A DNA stretch of 64,000 nucleotides, taken from CAYNRG01 sp964399545 (GTDB lineage: Bacteria; Bacillota_I; Bacilli_A; Erysipelotrichales; Erysipelotrichaceae). Under the pieces are notes generated by a model. That model had not been told where the DNA came from. It made no database searches and worked only from the letters and a program-made list of their open reading frames with translations. Within the stretch, counting starts at the first letter, position 1; the number at the start of each line of letters is the position of its first letter. A program made the translations under genes and the position numbers. Location: the NCBI GenBank assembly GCA_964399545.1, contig CAYNRG010000003.1, positions 1 through 64,000 of the forward strand, written 5' to 3'. Below are positions 34,093-42,266 of the stretch, one piece after another.

Positions 34093-36510
34093 CTACCTTT
34101 CTACACTTGTATCTGGAATAACAAAGTCATTTGGGATAATAATCATATCGTTTACTCTATAATTATCCATAATGTCAATCCCATACTCTGTTATAGGTTG
34201 CAATATTTCACAGTAATCTTGAGGTAAATAGTAACCTTTTGGTGCTTTTATTTCACACACCAAATAATTATGGCCATATTTCAAATCAGGGAGATAGATT
34301 GTCCCTTTTGAAATATGGTGAAGCTTAAACTCTTCTTCTCCATCTCGTCTTGAGTAGTATGTCCCTTCAGGCAAGTACTCAATAATTTCTCCATACTCAT
34401 CTGTTGCGAAAGTATAACTTGGAATCACTTCCTCACCTTTATCTATTAAATTCTTCGATTCTTCATCATAAATATGATAAATTGCTCTAGCATTTGGAAC
34501 TTCCTCACTACTCATAATAGGTTGACCATTCTCACCCATTATCACATTTCCATCTTTATCTTTTACTTGCTCCTCAACTTCATCAAAGTCATAAATAAAA
34601 AGAGCACCTGTAATATACTTACCTAAATACTCTCCCTTTTCTTTTTCATCTGTTTGATAATAGGTATCATATACTTTAAAGTGAGCTCCATCTAAGAGGA
34701 TAGGATAAATACTATCCCTTTTTATCAACTTAACCGTGATTCTTCTTAATTGATTTTCTACCGTTTCGGTTTTAAATGTAATTCCTTCATCTAGATCCAT
34801 TTTAATAACTCTGCATGGTTCATCGACAAACTCATATCCATCTGGAAGTCCCACTTCACAAACTTCATAAATTCTCCCCCATTTAAGAGGAAGGTTTGCA
34901 TACCCTTCTAATTCTTGTTTTTCGAGAATTTCTAAAACTCTCAGTTCTTGAGAATACTGAGTCCGATAATATACTACATCGGAATCTATACTTAACTCTG
35001 AAATATTTATTAACCCTGCCTCATCTGTTTCGGCTATGATTATTTCTTCTTCCTCAAAATTCTCACTTAGTGAGAATTCTATTAATTCTCGAATTAAGGG
35101 ATTTGTATGATTATCTTCTGTATAAAATCTCAAATACTGATTGCCCGTTGTAACACTATATTCATAAGTCGCTCCTACTCGCTCCATAATCGCTTCTGTT
35201 TCTTCTTCATCAGCCCATACTAAATTACCATCTTCATCCACTTTTTGTTTCTCAAATGCCTCAGTAATATCCGTAACATCAAACTTTGCACCATTCAACA
35301 ATAATTCATTTTCTTCCAAATCTATTTTAAATACTTCTAACTCCACTTCTCTCAAATTATTAACGATAGTTATAGAACTAACTTGATTATTGGTAATAAT
35401 CACCTCGAAAATTTCTGGATTTAGAACATATCCATTTACCGTCTCTACTTCACGAATATAGTAGGTTCCTGCTGGGAGTGTATCTTTAATTTCAATCTTC
35501 CCCTCATTATTTGTAGTGTATATTCCAATAACATCTGTAAATTCTTCATCGAATGCTACTTCAAACTTGTGACCTGAACCACCCATTAATCCATATTCAT
35601 CAATTTTTATGATATGTAGATCACCTGTAGACATTTTAACATTCAATTTAAATCGAGCAGATGGATCTGCAAACGTGATAGATAATACACTTTGTGAATT
35701 TGGGCGAGCATAAGCAACGCCCAACCAAGATGGATCATTTGTGCCAGGAGAAGAAATATCAATTTTCCCATTCTTGTCGTAATTCAAATTATTTATTGTT
35801 AATGTTAAGTTGTTCCCATCCTTTGAACAACTTATCCCATTTGGACAATTCACAGAATATTTATTCAATACTCCATTTGTATCTGTAATAGTTTTGCCAA
35901 TTTGATATTCTAAATCTAATGTTTGATTATTAAAACTTGGTGGTGTTCCAAAGTTATTAATATTTACTTCTATTTGATTAATTTGGCTATCTACATTCAC
36001 ATTAGGTGTAATCCAATGTCCCAAAGCTCTCCAAATCAATATCTGTGAAGCAATATAATAATCATCACTGCCATACTGTTGGTATCCAAATCGAACAACT
36101 TCCCAAATTCTCAACTGTGTATCCCATGAAAGATTATCCCAATCATAACTCTTATTATATTCCATACCTATCCCTGCTGTTACAGTTGGGTCTAAGCAAA
36201 ATACAATTTGCCCATTTACAGACATAATTGAAATCCAATTTGCTCCTCCATTAAACTCCGCTACTTTTCTCACTCGTATTAATTCAGCACGTCCTAAATC
36301 ACTAGTTTCAAAATTATAATAACTTCGAAACTCTTCACTACTCATCAATTCTTTAGGTTCACTCCAATAATCAAAGTAACCTTCATTTTCCTCAACTACT
36401 TGATTCCCTACTCCATTTTCTGCTTCTTCAGCAATAACTACTGAAAAAAAAGTTAAAATCATACAAAAAGCTAGTAGAATTCTACTAGCACTTATTTTTT
36501 TATTTTCCAT
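34093..36510 (-). CDS. Thioester-domain (TQXA) surface adhesin, full-length copy
   Basis: The 805-residue protein has a signal peptide (about residues 1-27), a thioester adhesin domain with candidate cross-linking Cys105 (VFCLDP) and Gln156 (IASQILIW), and then several Cna-B/SpaA-type domains (from about 300, with repeated D-L/E-G-T-Y-Y-x-R-E motifs). Thioester adhesins bind host or partner surfaces covalently. The C-terminus ends V-I-P-D-T-S-V-E-R with no hydrophobic helix, so the usual sortase anchor is absent and the retention mechanism is unclear. It follows its lipoprotein partner by 9 bp and precedes the transfer genes by 3 bp, suggesting a role in mating contact. A truncated paralogue lies at 14820. 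Confidence 0.88.
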   Translation of the reverse strand: MENKKISASRILLAFCMILTFFSVVIAEEAENGVGNQVVEENEGYFDYWSEPKELMSSEEFRSYYNFETSDLGRAELIRVRKVAEFNGGANWISIMSVNGQIVFCLDPTVTAGIGMEYNKSYDWDNLSWDTQLRIWEVVRFGYQQYGSDDYYIASQILIWRALGHWITPNVNVDSQINQIEVNINNFGTPPSFNNQTLDLEYQIGKTITDTNGVLNKYSVNCPNGISCSKDGNNLTLTINNLNYDKNGKIDISSPGTNDPSWLGVAYARPNSQSVLSITFADPSARFKLNVKMSTGDLHIIKIDEYGLMGGSGHKFEVAFDEEFTDVIGIYTTNNEGKIEIKDTLPAGTYYIREVETVNGYVLNPEIFEVIITNNQVSSITIVNNLREVELEVFKIDLEENELLLNGAKFDVTDITEAFEKQKVDEDGNLVWADEEETEAIMERVGATYEYSVTTGNQYLRFYTEDNHTNPLIRELIEFSLSENFEEEEIIIAETDEAGLINISELSIDSDVVYYRTQYSQELRVLEILEKQELEGYANLPLKWGRIYEVCEVGLPDGYEFVDEPCRVIKMDLDEGITFKTETVENQLRRITVKLIKRDSIYPILLDGAHFKVYDTYYQTDEKEKGEYLGKYITGALFIYDFDEVEEQVKDKDGNVIMGENGQPIMSSEEVPNARAIYHIYDEESKNLIDKGEEVIPSYTFATDEYGEIIEYLPEGTYYSRRDGEEEFKLHHISKGTIYLPDLKYGHNYLVCEIKAPKGYYLPQDYCEILQPITEYGIDIMDNYRVNDMIIIPNDFVIPDTSVER

Positions 36511-36519
36511 TTTTCTCTC

Positions 36520-37635
36520 CTATTTATATACCCAAATACATGCAACACCTACAATTTCAAATCCATTATTCATAAATTCACTACAGAAAAATCTAGTTGC
36601 ATTTTCAGGAGCTGTGAAACTATCAAACTTATCATTTCCAATTTTAATGCATTCTTCTCTAGCTGTATTTCCATAACATTGCCAGTCTCCTAAATCAGTC
36701 TTTATAATATCCGAACAAGGTCTACTAGGGTCACTCCCTCCAGGACAAGCATTCGTAGTTTCTGAGCCTTCACCTGTATTTGAATTACCATTTCCTCCAG
36801 CATTCGTATTACCAGTATTGGTAGATTCCGTATTAATATTATTTCCACTATTTGACCCACCACCTGCATTTGAGTTTCCACCAGTTGAAGGTTTTGCAAC
36901 AGTAACAAAAGTAAATTCATAAGTTACCTCTCTACCCTCACTGTCTACTGCCTTATACTGAAGTGGGTATCTACCTACTTTTTTGGAATTCCAATCACCT
37001 ATAATCTCAATATCTAATGGATTGCCATAGAAATCAGTAGCTGTAATTTTACCGAAGTCATACGAGCTTCCTATTGTAATCTTAAACTCTGAAGTTGCTC
37101 CATGAATCACTGGACTCATATCCGTGACTTTTATTAAAATTTCTTTTTCAATGACCTCAGTACCAGAACGATTCGAAACACTATACATATACTTCGTTTC
37201 ACTTCCATCAGTGTAGACGTCAATATATTCAGGTTTTGTTAGTAGCCCTGAATATTCTTCAATAAAAATATCGGTATTAATGTCATCACCAAGATGCGTG
37301 TAAAATTCCTCACCTTTCATCTCGAGTTTAAGAGGTTCAAGAATTTCATATGTTACAACAACCTCCTTTGATACATCCGAATACTTTTCATGAGTGATAA
37401 TATAAACGAACTCAATCTCTCCTACAGCACTCGTATCAATAGCTATCTCTGGAAAAGATACTTCCCCATTCGATTCAGCAATCGCAGCTTGTGGGTCAAA
37501 TATACTTCCATAATCTAATGTCAACAACTCTTCATTAAACTCAATATTCAACTCTTCCTGTAGAGCACCCTTATCAACTGTTGATGAACATCCCAACAAT
37601 ATCAATGCCACTAGCGCTGTCCATAGTTTCTTCAT
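36520..37635 (-). CDS. Surface lipoprotein paired with the adhesin (copy B)
   Basis: The 371-residue precursor has a lipobox (I-L-L-G-C-S-S), immunoglobulin-like repeats, an Asn/Gly/Ser/Thr-rich linker (about residues 255-290) and a small cysteine-containing C-terminal domain. A 365-bp run (37112-37476) is identical by eye to copy A at 16626-16990, whereas linker and C-terminal domain differ. It lies directly upstream of the intact adhesin gene, so the two likely act together on the donor surface. A GAAGGAG ribosome site precedes the ATG. Function is unknown. Confidence 0.82.
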   Translation of the reverse strand: MKKLWTALVALILLGCSSTVDKGALQEELNIEFNEELLTLDYGSIFDPQAAIAESNGEVSFPEIAIDTSAVGEIEFVYIITHEKYSDVSKEVVVTYEILEPLKLEMKGEEFYTHLGDDINTDIFIEEYSGLLTKPEYIDVYTDGSETKYMYSVSNRSGTEVIEKEILIKVTDMSPVIHGATSEFKITIGSSYDFGKITATDFYGNPLDIEIIGDWNSKKVGRYPLQYKAVDSEGREVTYEFTFVTVAKPSTGGNSNAGGGSNSGNNINTESTNTGNTNAGGNGNSNTGEGSETTNACPGGSDPSRPCSDIIKTDLGDWQCYGNTAREECIKIGNDKFDSFTAPENATRFFCSEFMNNGFEIVGVACIWVYK

Positions 37636-37687
37636 TCCTTTTCTCCTTCCTGGGGAAAGTTCCCCTAATTAAATTTGTGTTAGATCT

Positions 37688-37816
37688 TCAATGATAAATA
37701 TTTTTCTTCTGCAATTCGACTCTATACCCAACAATAATAATACCTTTATAATACCATATCTTATATAACAATATCAAAATAACTAACAATGAGAACAGCA
37801 AGGCAATTTCAGTCAT
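37688..37816 (-). CDS. Possible small membrane protein (42 residues)
   Basis: The frame starts M-T-E-I-A-L-L-F-S-L-L-V-I-L-I-L-L-Y and ends with a basic tail. It has GGGAGGGAAG upstream at good spacing. It begins one base after the stop of a lipoprotein relic, so its ribosome site is made from relic sequence. Single-helix peptides of this size are common in Gram-positive elements; no family is recognised. Confidence 0.4.
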   Translation of the reverse strand: MTEIALLFSLLVILILLYKIWYYKGIIIVGYRVELQKKNIYH

Positions 37817-37945
37817 TTATACTTCCCTCCCGTCAACATATACATCTATATACTCCGGCTTTGTTAAAACACCTGAATACTCCTTGATAAAAATATCTGT
37901 ATTTATGTCATCTCCTAAATGAGTGAAAAACTCTTCACTCTTTTT
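37817..37945 (-). pseudogene. Relic of a third copy of the element lipoprotein
   Basis: On the minus strand this segment translates as E-E-F-F-T-H-L-G-D-D-I-N-T-D-I-F-I-K-E-Y and continues S-G-V-L-T-K-P-E-Y-I-D-V-Y-V-D-G-R-E-V before a stop. The two lipoprotein genes contain almost the same sequence around residues 110-155. Nucleotide identity is clearly lower than between copies A and B. Nothing recognisable remains on either side, so this is an older duplicate. Confidence 0.85.
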
Positions 37946-37987
37946 TTGATTATTTTATTATTAAAATTATATCAATAATATTTTTAT

Positions 37988-38251
37988 TTATCTATTTTTT
38001 TTAAGATTATTAATCATTGCACATACTTCTTTTTTCTCTTGTCTATTAGGATCCTTCCCAAATGGTCGATCGCCAGTCACAAGAATAGTTGTATTATTTA
38101 GCTTATATACATCTGCATCCCACCCATATTTGCCCACTACATAATAATCCGGATTTATTCCTTGCAATTCATATTGCAGCTCACAATATCCGAATGCATA
38201 AATTGTTTTAAATGAACGTTCAAGTGCGCTTTTACTAGTTTTTATTTTCAT
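37988..38251 (-). CDS. Small hypothetical protein of the element
   Basis: The 87-residue product (M-K-I-K-T-S-K-S-A-L-E-R-S-F) contains Y-Y-V-V-G-K-Y-G-W-D-A-D-V-Y and T-G-D-R-P-F-G-K-D-P. I chose the ATG at 38251 because GAGGAGAG lies just upstream. It is co-transcribed with the gene at 38263 in the leader part of the element operon. No family is recognised. Confidence 0.6.
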   Translation of the reverse strand: MKIKTSKSALERSFKTIYAFGYCELQYELQGINPDYYVVGKYGWDADVYKLNNTTILVTGDRPFGKDPNRQEKKEVCAMINNLKKNR

Positions 38252-38262
38252 CTTCTCTCTCC

Positions 38263-38583
38263 TCATAATTTTTTTAAATCAACTTTATACTTCAATAAAC
38301 ATATTCGATATGCCTCATTTGTTGGCATTAATTGATTAGTTTTAATAAGCTCTAACGCAAGATTAAAATTTCTGTCATCTAACACCCCAAGTAAATCCCA
38401 ATCATATATCTCATTCCTTGAATGTGTGGCTAACGTTATTAATGCCCTATAACCTGTAGGTAGATCAAATTTATTATCAATATCTCGTTTAATTCTTTCA
38501 TTTTTGAAGATAATTTTTAAATTCTCTTGTGACATAGTTTTTAAAGCGTTTACCGCTTCTTCACTTTTTAATATTCTTTTCAT
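38263..38583 (-). CDS. Hypothetical helical protein of the element
   Basis: The 106-residue protein is predicted mostly helical, with no signal peptide, membrane helix or known motif. It overlaps the following gene and lies after the lipoprotein at 38650, from which it is separated by a hairpin. Position among partition and surface genes is the only clue. Confidence 0.6.
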   Translation of the reverse strand: MKRILKSEEAVNALKTMSQENLKIIFKNERIKRDIDNKFDLPTGYRALITLATHSRNEIYDWDLLGVLDDRNFNLALELIKTNQLMPTNEAYRICLLKYKVDLKKL

Positions 38584-38621
38584 TTTATTTCATCCTTCTT
38601 TCTTGTTTTTGAATAGGAAAA

Positions 38622-38640
38622 GAAGTGCCTCTAACACTTC
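38622..38640 (-). terminator. Hairpin terminator or attenuator after the lipoprotein at 38650
   Basis: GAAGTG and CACTTC form a short stem and are followed on the minus strand by TTTTCC. It may partly separate the partition genes from the downstream surface and transfer genes. Confidence 0.5.
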
Positions 38641-38649
38641 CTCTTTACT

Positions 38650-39528
38650 TTAATCAATTACGACACTACATGTTGCTGTATCTCCTGTTGAAGCTGTATA
38701 ATATACGGTATATGTGCCTGGAACACTCAAATTAACCTCTGTATAATTTATACTAATATTACCTGTACCATTAAGATATACACTACTTAACTCTTTCTGA
38801 AGCTGCTCAATTGTTGATCCAACAGACAATCTGATATCTTTAACCCCTTGAATACTCTTATCTACAGGTTTAGCCTCTGCTGGTGGACTTGTTGGTTGGA
38901 GTATTGGCGTATTTATTTCATTTGAAGCTTCATTAGAATTTAATTGCCCACCATTATTTCCATTTGAAGAAGGTTTCCCACTTAATGATCCTCCTCCTGG
39001 GGATATACTACTTGGCTTAGGACTTCTAATTATAATAGTAACCATTACTCTCGTTTGATTACCATTACTATCCTCTGCAACAATTTCTCGAGAATAATTT
39101 CCTGGCGATTCATCAATGTCTGAATTTAATCTTATTTCTACTTCACCTTCAACTTTATCGATTGCTCTAAAATAATCAGTTAGAATTATTTCACCGCCTT
39201 TTTCAATCTCAATTTTTTCTACCGATTCTATAAACTCAGGAAAATTTGTATCTATAATCTCAATTGTTTTCATATACTCATAGACTTTATCATTTTTTTC
39301 TACATAAAATGTCAGTTCTTGCTTACCAATTACGTAGTAATCTATTTCATCTATACGCACATTATCAAAATTACCCCAAATTATCAATTGAACTGGATCA
39401 AAGCTTGTATCTCCAAATTCAACATACACTAAATCATCCATAAATGTCACTAATTGGGTTTCTTCTTTTGAGCATCCTACAAGAAGCAATGAGATAGCGA
39501 TTATTACTTTAATTAATTTCTTCATCAA
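38650..39528 (-). CDS. Cell-surface lipoprotein with immunoglobulin-like domains
   Basis: The 292-residue precursor has a lipobox (L-L-L-V-G-C-S-K), two beta-sandwich segments (about residues 25-165), a Gly/Ser/Asn/Pro-rich linker (about 170-215) and a C-terminal Ig-like domain ending in T-A-S-T-G-D-T-A-T-C. It has the same architecture as the lipoproteins at 36520 and 16040 but little sequence identity. Its start overlaps parB by 20 bp, an unusual coupling of a surface protein to partition genes. Confidence 0.75.
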   Translation of the reverse strand: MMKKLIKVIIAISLLLVGCSKEETQLVTFMDDLVYVEFGDTSFDPVQLIIWGNFDNVRIDEIDYYVIGKQELTFYVEKNDKVYEYMKTIEIIDTNFPEFIESVEKIEIEKGGEIILTDYFRAIDKVEGEVEIRLNSDIDESPGNYSREIVAEDSNGNQTRVMVTIIIRSPKPSSISPGGGSLSGKPSSNGNNGGQLNSNEASNEINTPILQPTSPPAEAKPVDKSIQGVKDIRLSVGSTIEQLQKELSSVYLNGTGNISINYTEVNLSVPGTYTVYYTASTGDTATCSVVID

Positions 39529-40483
39529 TTTCTCCTACAATTTCATTAAGTTTCTCAATAGACTTCTCTAAAACTGAGATTTGAATAGGCAATCTATAAT
39601 CTAAATCATTGAATTCTGTTATTTCTCTCACATCTCTAATCAATTTTACAATTGCCTTCTTAAGTTGCGACTTGCTTCTTATTGTCAACTCTTCTAACTC
39701 TTCATCATCTTCATTCAAGATTTCTTCTACCTGCTCATCCACAAAAACTTTCTCTTCCTCGAAAATGAGGCTTTTATTCTCTTTATCCATTTCTTGGCTT
39801 TCTGTTACTATTTCTTTAATTTTTTTTATATCATTCTTAGCCTCACTCTGCTCAAGATAACTTTCTTGATCATCTACAGATAGATTACATAACTCATACG
39901 CTGCTGCTATTGATAATTTTCCTTCTTTAACAGCTTTTATTGTATCCTCTGCACCATTCTTCAGGATTTTTTCATATCGACCCACTTGAGATTCTTTTAA
40001 CCCAATTTCCTCAGATATAAGCTTTCTAATTCTTCCAGGAAGCTTTTTTTCTTCCTTTTCCTTTTTAAAAAGTTGCTTCAATCTATCAATTGCTTGTAAT
40101 TGTTCGACAGGTGTAATTTTTCTTGCCATCAGGTTATCTGTAATTAATACCTTTTCAGCATCTACATCTTGGCACTCTATCACCTTACATTCCACATATT
40201 CCCAGTCCAAAGCTCTCACACCTCTGAAGCGACGATGCCCTACCAATATTTGATAAGGCTGCTCTGTTGAGTACAACTCATGAGATTCAGGTAATTTTCT
40301 AACTAGCAACTTAGTATTTAATCCATTTTCGTGGATATCCTCTTTCAAATTTAATAACTCTTCCTCATTCATGCTAAAGAAGTTCTCCATATGTTCTTGC
40401 AAAGCTGAAACTAATATCATTTGACTATCTGAAAGAGGTTTTAAATTCTCTTTTACCTTCTTGCTTAAGTTATTCAGTAACAT
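39509..40483 (-). CDS. ParB-family partition protein
   Basis: The 324-residue protein has an N-terminal ParB/sulfiredoxin-like domain with the G-H-R-R-F-R-G-V-R-A-L motif (CTP-binding arginine-rich box), then a helix-turn-helix region (about 150-200, I-G-L-K-E-S-Q-V-G-R-Y) and an acidic C-terminal part. ParB binds centromere sites and works with ParA to segregate or stabilise the element. It directly follows parA with no gap. The palindromes at 40507 and 41348 are candidate binding sites. Confidence 0.92.
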   Translation of the reverse strand: MLLNNLSKKVKENLKPLSDSQMILVSALQEHMENFFSMNEEELLNLKEDIHENGLNTKLLVRKLPESHELYSTEQPYQILVGHRRFRGVRALDWEYVECKVIECQDVDAEKVLITDNLMARKITPVEQLQAIDRLKQLFKKEKEEKKLPGRIRKLISEEIGLKESQVGRYEKILKNGAEDTIKAVKEGKLSIAAAYELCNLSVDDQESYLEQSEAKNDIKKIKEIVTESQEMDKENKSLIFEEEKVFVDEQVEEILNEDDEELEELTIRSKSQLKKAIVKLIRDVREITEFNDLDYRLPIQISVLEKSIEKLNEIVGEIDEEIN

Positions 40484-41275
40484 TTATCGTACCTCCTGAA
40501 CTTTTTTTGTGTCCCTGAGGGACACAATTCCTTGCACTTCATTTGATAGTTCCACATATTCTAGTGCTAGTTTGCTTTTGGGATCAACTTCGCCTACAGC
40601 TTTTTTATAAAAATTACTTAGCGTCGTTGGTTTTTCTTGAAATCGAAGAACTGTTTCTAAAACTTTTCCTTTGTAAAGTTCTCTTAGTTCTTCTATGGAT
40701 TCACTAGTTACTTTATTTCTGTTTTTCATAGTGATTAAAAGTCTGTAATCCAGTGGCCTTCCAAAAACATGCGAAATCTTTTTTGCTTCGTTAATTGTGG
40801 CAATGGCTCCTAGTATCGAATCTGTTTCCATTTTTAATGGCACAATTAATAAATTTGAACTAGTCATAGATTGGAGTGTTATTAAGTTAAAGAAAGGGGA
40901 AGTGTCAATTAAGACGACATCATAGTTTGACTCGATCTCTTGAATTGAATCAAGTAAACAAGTTGCTTGGTCAATACGATCAGAACTAATTAAGTCATTC
41001 TCTTTTTTCGATAATTCCTCATCAAAACTTATACAGTCCACATTGTTCCTACCGGTTTTTTCGATTGCTTCATTAATGTGACAGTACTTTGCGAGAATAT
41101 CTCCGACGTTATATCGAGGTGTTTCATCAGTTAACAGCCAATTTGTTAAGTTTCCTTGTGGATCTGTATCTATTGCTAACACACGCATTCCTTTTTTAGA
41201 AAATTCATAAATCAAATTTCTAATGGTAGATGTTTTTCCAACCCCACCCTTTTTATTTGCTATTGTAATAATCAT
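40484..41275 (-). CDS. ParA/Soj-family partition ATPase
   Basis: The 263-residue protein begins with the deviant Walker A motif K-K-G-G-V-G-K-T-S (about residues 8-16) and carries D-T-D-P-Q-G and D-V-V-L-I-D-T-S-P motifs, all typical of ParA. I chose the ATG at 41275 because AAGGAGA precedes it; an upstream in-frame start adds a basic cysteine-rich tail without family support. It forms a pair with ParB. A 21-bp palindrome lies inside its last codons. Confidence 0.93.
   Translation of the reverse strand: MIITIANKKGGVGKTSTIRNLIYEFSKKGMRVLAIDTDPQGNLTNWLLTDETPRYNVGDILAKYCHINEAIEKTGRNNVDCISFDEELSKKENDLISSDRIDQATCLLDSIQEIESNYDVVLIDTSPFFNLITLQSMTSSNLLIVPLKMETDSILGAIATINEAKKISHVFGRPLDYRLLITMKNRNKVTSESIEELRELYKGKVLETVLRFQEKPTTLSNFYKKAVGEVDPKSKLALEYVELSNEVQGIVSLRDTKKVQEVR
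40507..40527. repeat. Perfect palindrome near the end of parA, candidate centromere site
   Basis: TTGTGTCCC and GGGACACAA flank TGA. A nearly identical palindrome lies at 41348-41368. Both are inside coding sequence near gene ends and bracket parA. ParB binding is the most attractive explanation; a structured RNA or terminator role is also possible. Confidence 0.55.
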
Positions 41276-41332
41276 AATACTTTCTCCTTTTTTCCTAGAT
41301 TTGCATTTCTTACAAATCATATTTGTAAAAAT

Positions 41333-41572
41333 TTATTGGTTATTAGATTGTGTCCCTGAGGGGCACAATTCTGAACATCCCGAAAATATCTCAAAATGTT
41401 TAACACTATATCCGTTGTTTACTTTGTCCTTGAGGATTGGTGATTCACTTATTACTTGTACACCGTGGCGAGCTTTGATATGCTCTTCCCACTCTTTGAG
41501 AGTTTCTTTCTCTCCTTCAATAAATCGAATGGTTATTTTACAATCAACGGATTTTCTTCTTTTTTTCTCCAT
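41333..41572 (-). CDS. Small hypothetical protein upstream of parA
   Basis: The 79-residue product starts M-E-K-K-R-R-K-S-V-D-C-K-I-T-I-R-F and has a mixed alpha/beta pattern. It may belong to a small family of conserved element proteins (DUF3970-like), but I cannot confirm this. It lies 57 bp upstream of parA and contains the second palindrome near its 3' end, so it probably belongs to the partition operon. Confidence 0.55.
   Translation of the reverse strand: MEKKRRKSVDCKITIRFIEGEKETLKEWEEHIKARHGVQVISESPILKDKVNNGYSVKHFEIFSGCSELCPSGTQSNNQ
41348..41368. repeat. Second palindrome, one mismatch from the parA copy
   Basis: TTGTGTCCC-TGA-GGGGCACAA differs by a single base from the site at 40507-40527. 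A weaker relative (TTTGTCCTTGAGGATTGG) occurs near 41423. Spacing between the two clear copies is 841 bp. Confidence 0.55.
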
Positions 41573-41908
41573 TTTTTCCTCTTTTCTTATCTGTTTAGCA
41601 GATTATTTATATAAATTAATTCTTAAAAATGAATTTTAAAATGTAAGAGTTATATTAATTGCCGTTGTGGCCATAGGAATGAACCTTCCCCAATTACGCC
41701 TGGAGACTATCGCTAGAAGTATCATTATCACTATAAGGGTCTCGGCTACCAGAAGAGACAACAATAATCTGGCTTATTGAACTTAGTTTTATCGCAAGCG
41801 AACTAATCAAAAGGCTATCTTATAGATGGTTGTATTAATATAACTATTTAATTGTCAAAGATCAGAAAATCAATATATAGCTAACATGAATTTATTCATG
41901 GAAAGCTC
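41573..41908. other. 336-bp intergenic region with locally higher GC
   Basis: Between the partition operon and the next gene lies a segment (about 41660-41790) that is less AT-rich than its surroundings. On the minus strand a frame reads S-S-G-S-R-D-P-Y-S-D-N-D-T-S-S-D-S-L-Q-A before a stop, but it has no credible start or ribosome site. I see no tRNA or known RNA. It may hold the operon promoter, an origin or a relic. Confidence 0.4.
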
Positions 41909-42175
41909 TTAATACTCATGAGCAAATAAAACTGTTGTCGCTGCATGGCCATAATCAGTGATGATATACACCTTTCCTTTGGAAGAGTTGTATGCTGCAA
42001 CAATTCGTTCTTTAGTTTTTAGCGCTCGAATATTTAATTCCTTATCACTAGGATCTAAATCCCCCCAATTGTGTAAATTAAACTGATCAATAAATTGATT
42101 AATCTCTCGCTGGAAGTTTGAATTCTTCTGGACTTCATAAGCAATACCACTTGTTAATACTAATCTTCCTTTCAT
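41909..42175 (-). CDS. Conserved small plasmid/ICE-associated protein
   Basis: The 88-residue product contains W-G-D-L-D-P-S-D-K-E-L-N and ends with V-Y-I-I-T-D-Y-G-H-A-A-T-T-V-L-F. A W-G-E/D-x-x-x-x-D-K-E-x-N motif plus an I-I-T-x-x-x-x-x-x-T-T-x-L-F-x-x-E-Y end is, as I recall, typical of a small protein family widely found on Gram-positive plasmids and ICEs, often mislabelled as a restriction subunit. Its function is unknown. A GGAGGA ribosome site precedes the ATG. Confidence 0.65.
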   Translation of the reverse strand: MKGRLVLTSGIAYEVQKNSNFQREINQFIDQFNLHNWGDLDPSDKELNIRALKTKERIVAAYNSSKGKVYIITDYGHAATTVLFAHEY

Positions 42176-42266
42176 AGAAATCCTCCTCTTTCTTTAAGCC
42201 GCTTCGTATCGGCAGACGTATATACAATGTAAAGAATATTTTTTTTACTCGATTTTTCGATTCAAG

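Noticed and set aside
41690..41830. Frame ending S-D-N-D-T-S-S-D-S-L-Q-A as a peptide gene
   Set aside because: Only TTG starts without a ribosome site are available, so coding cannot be supported.
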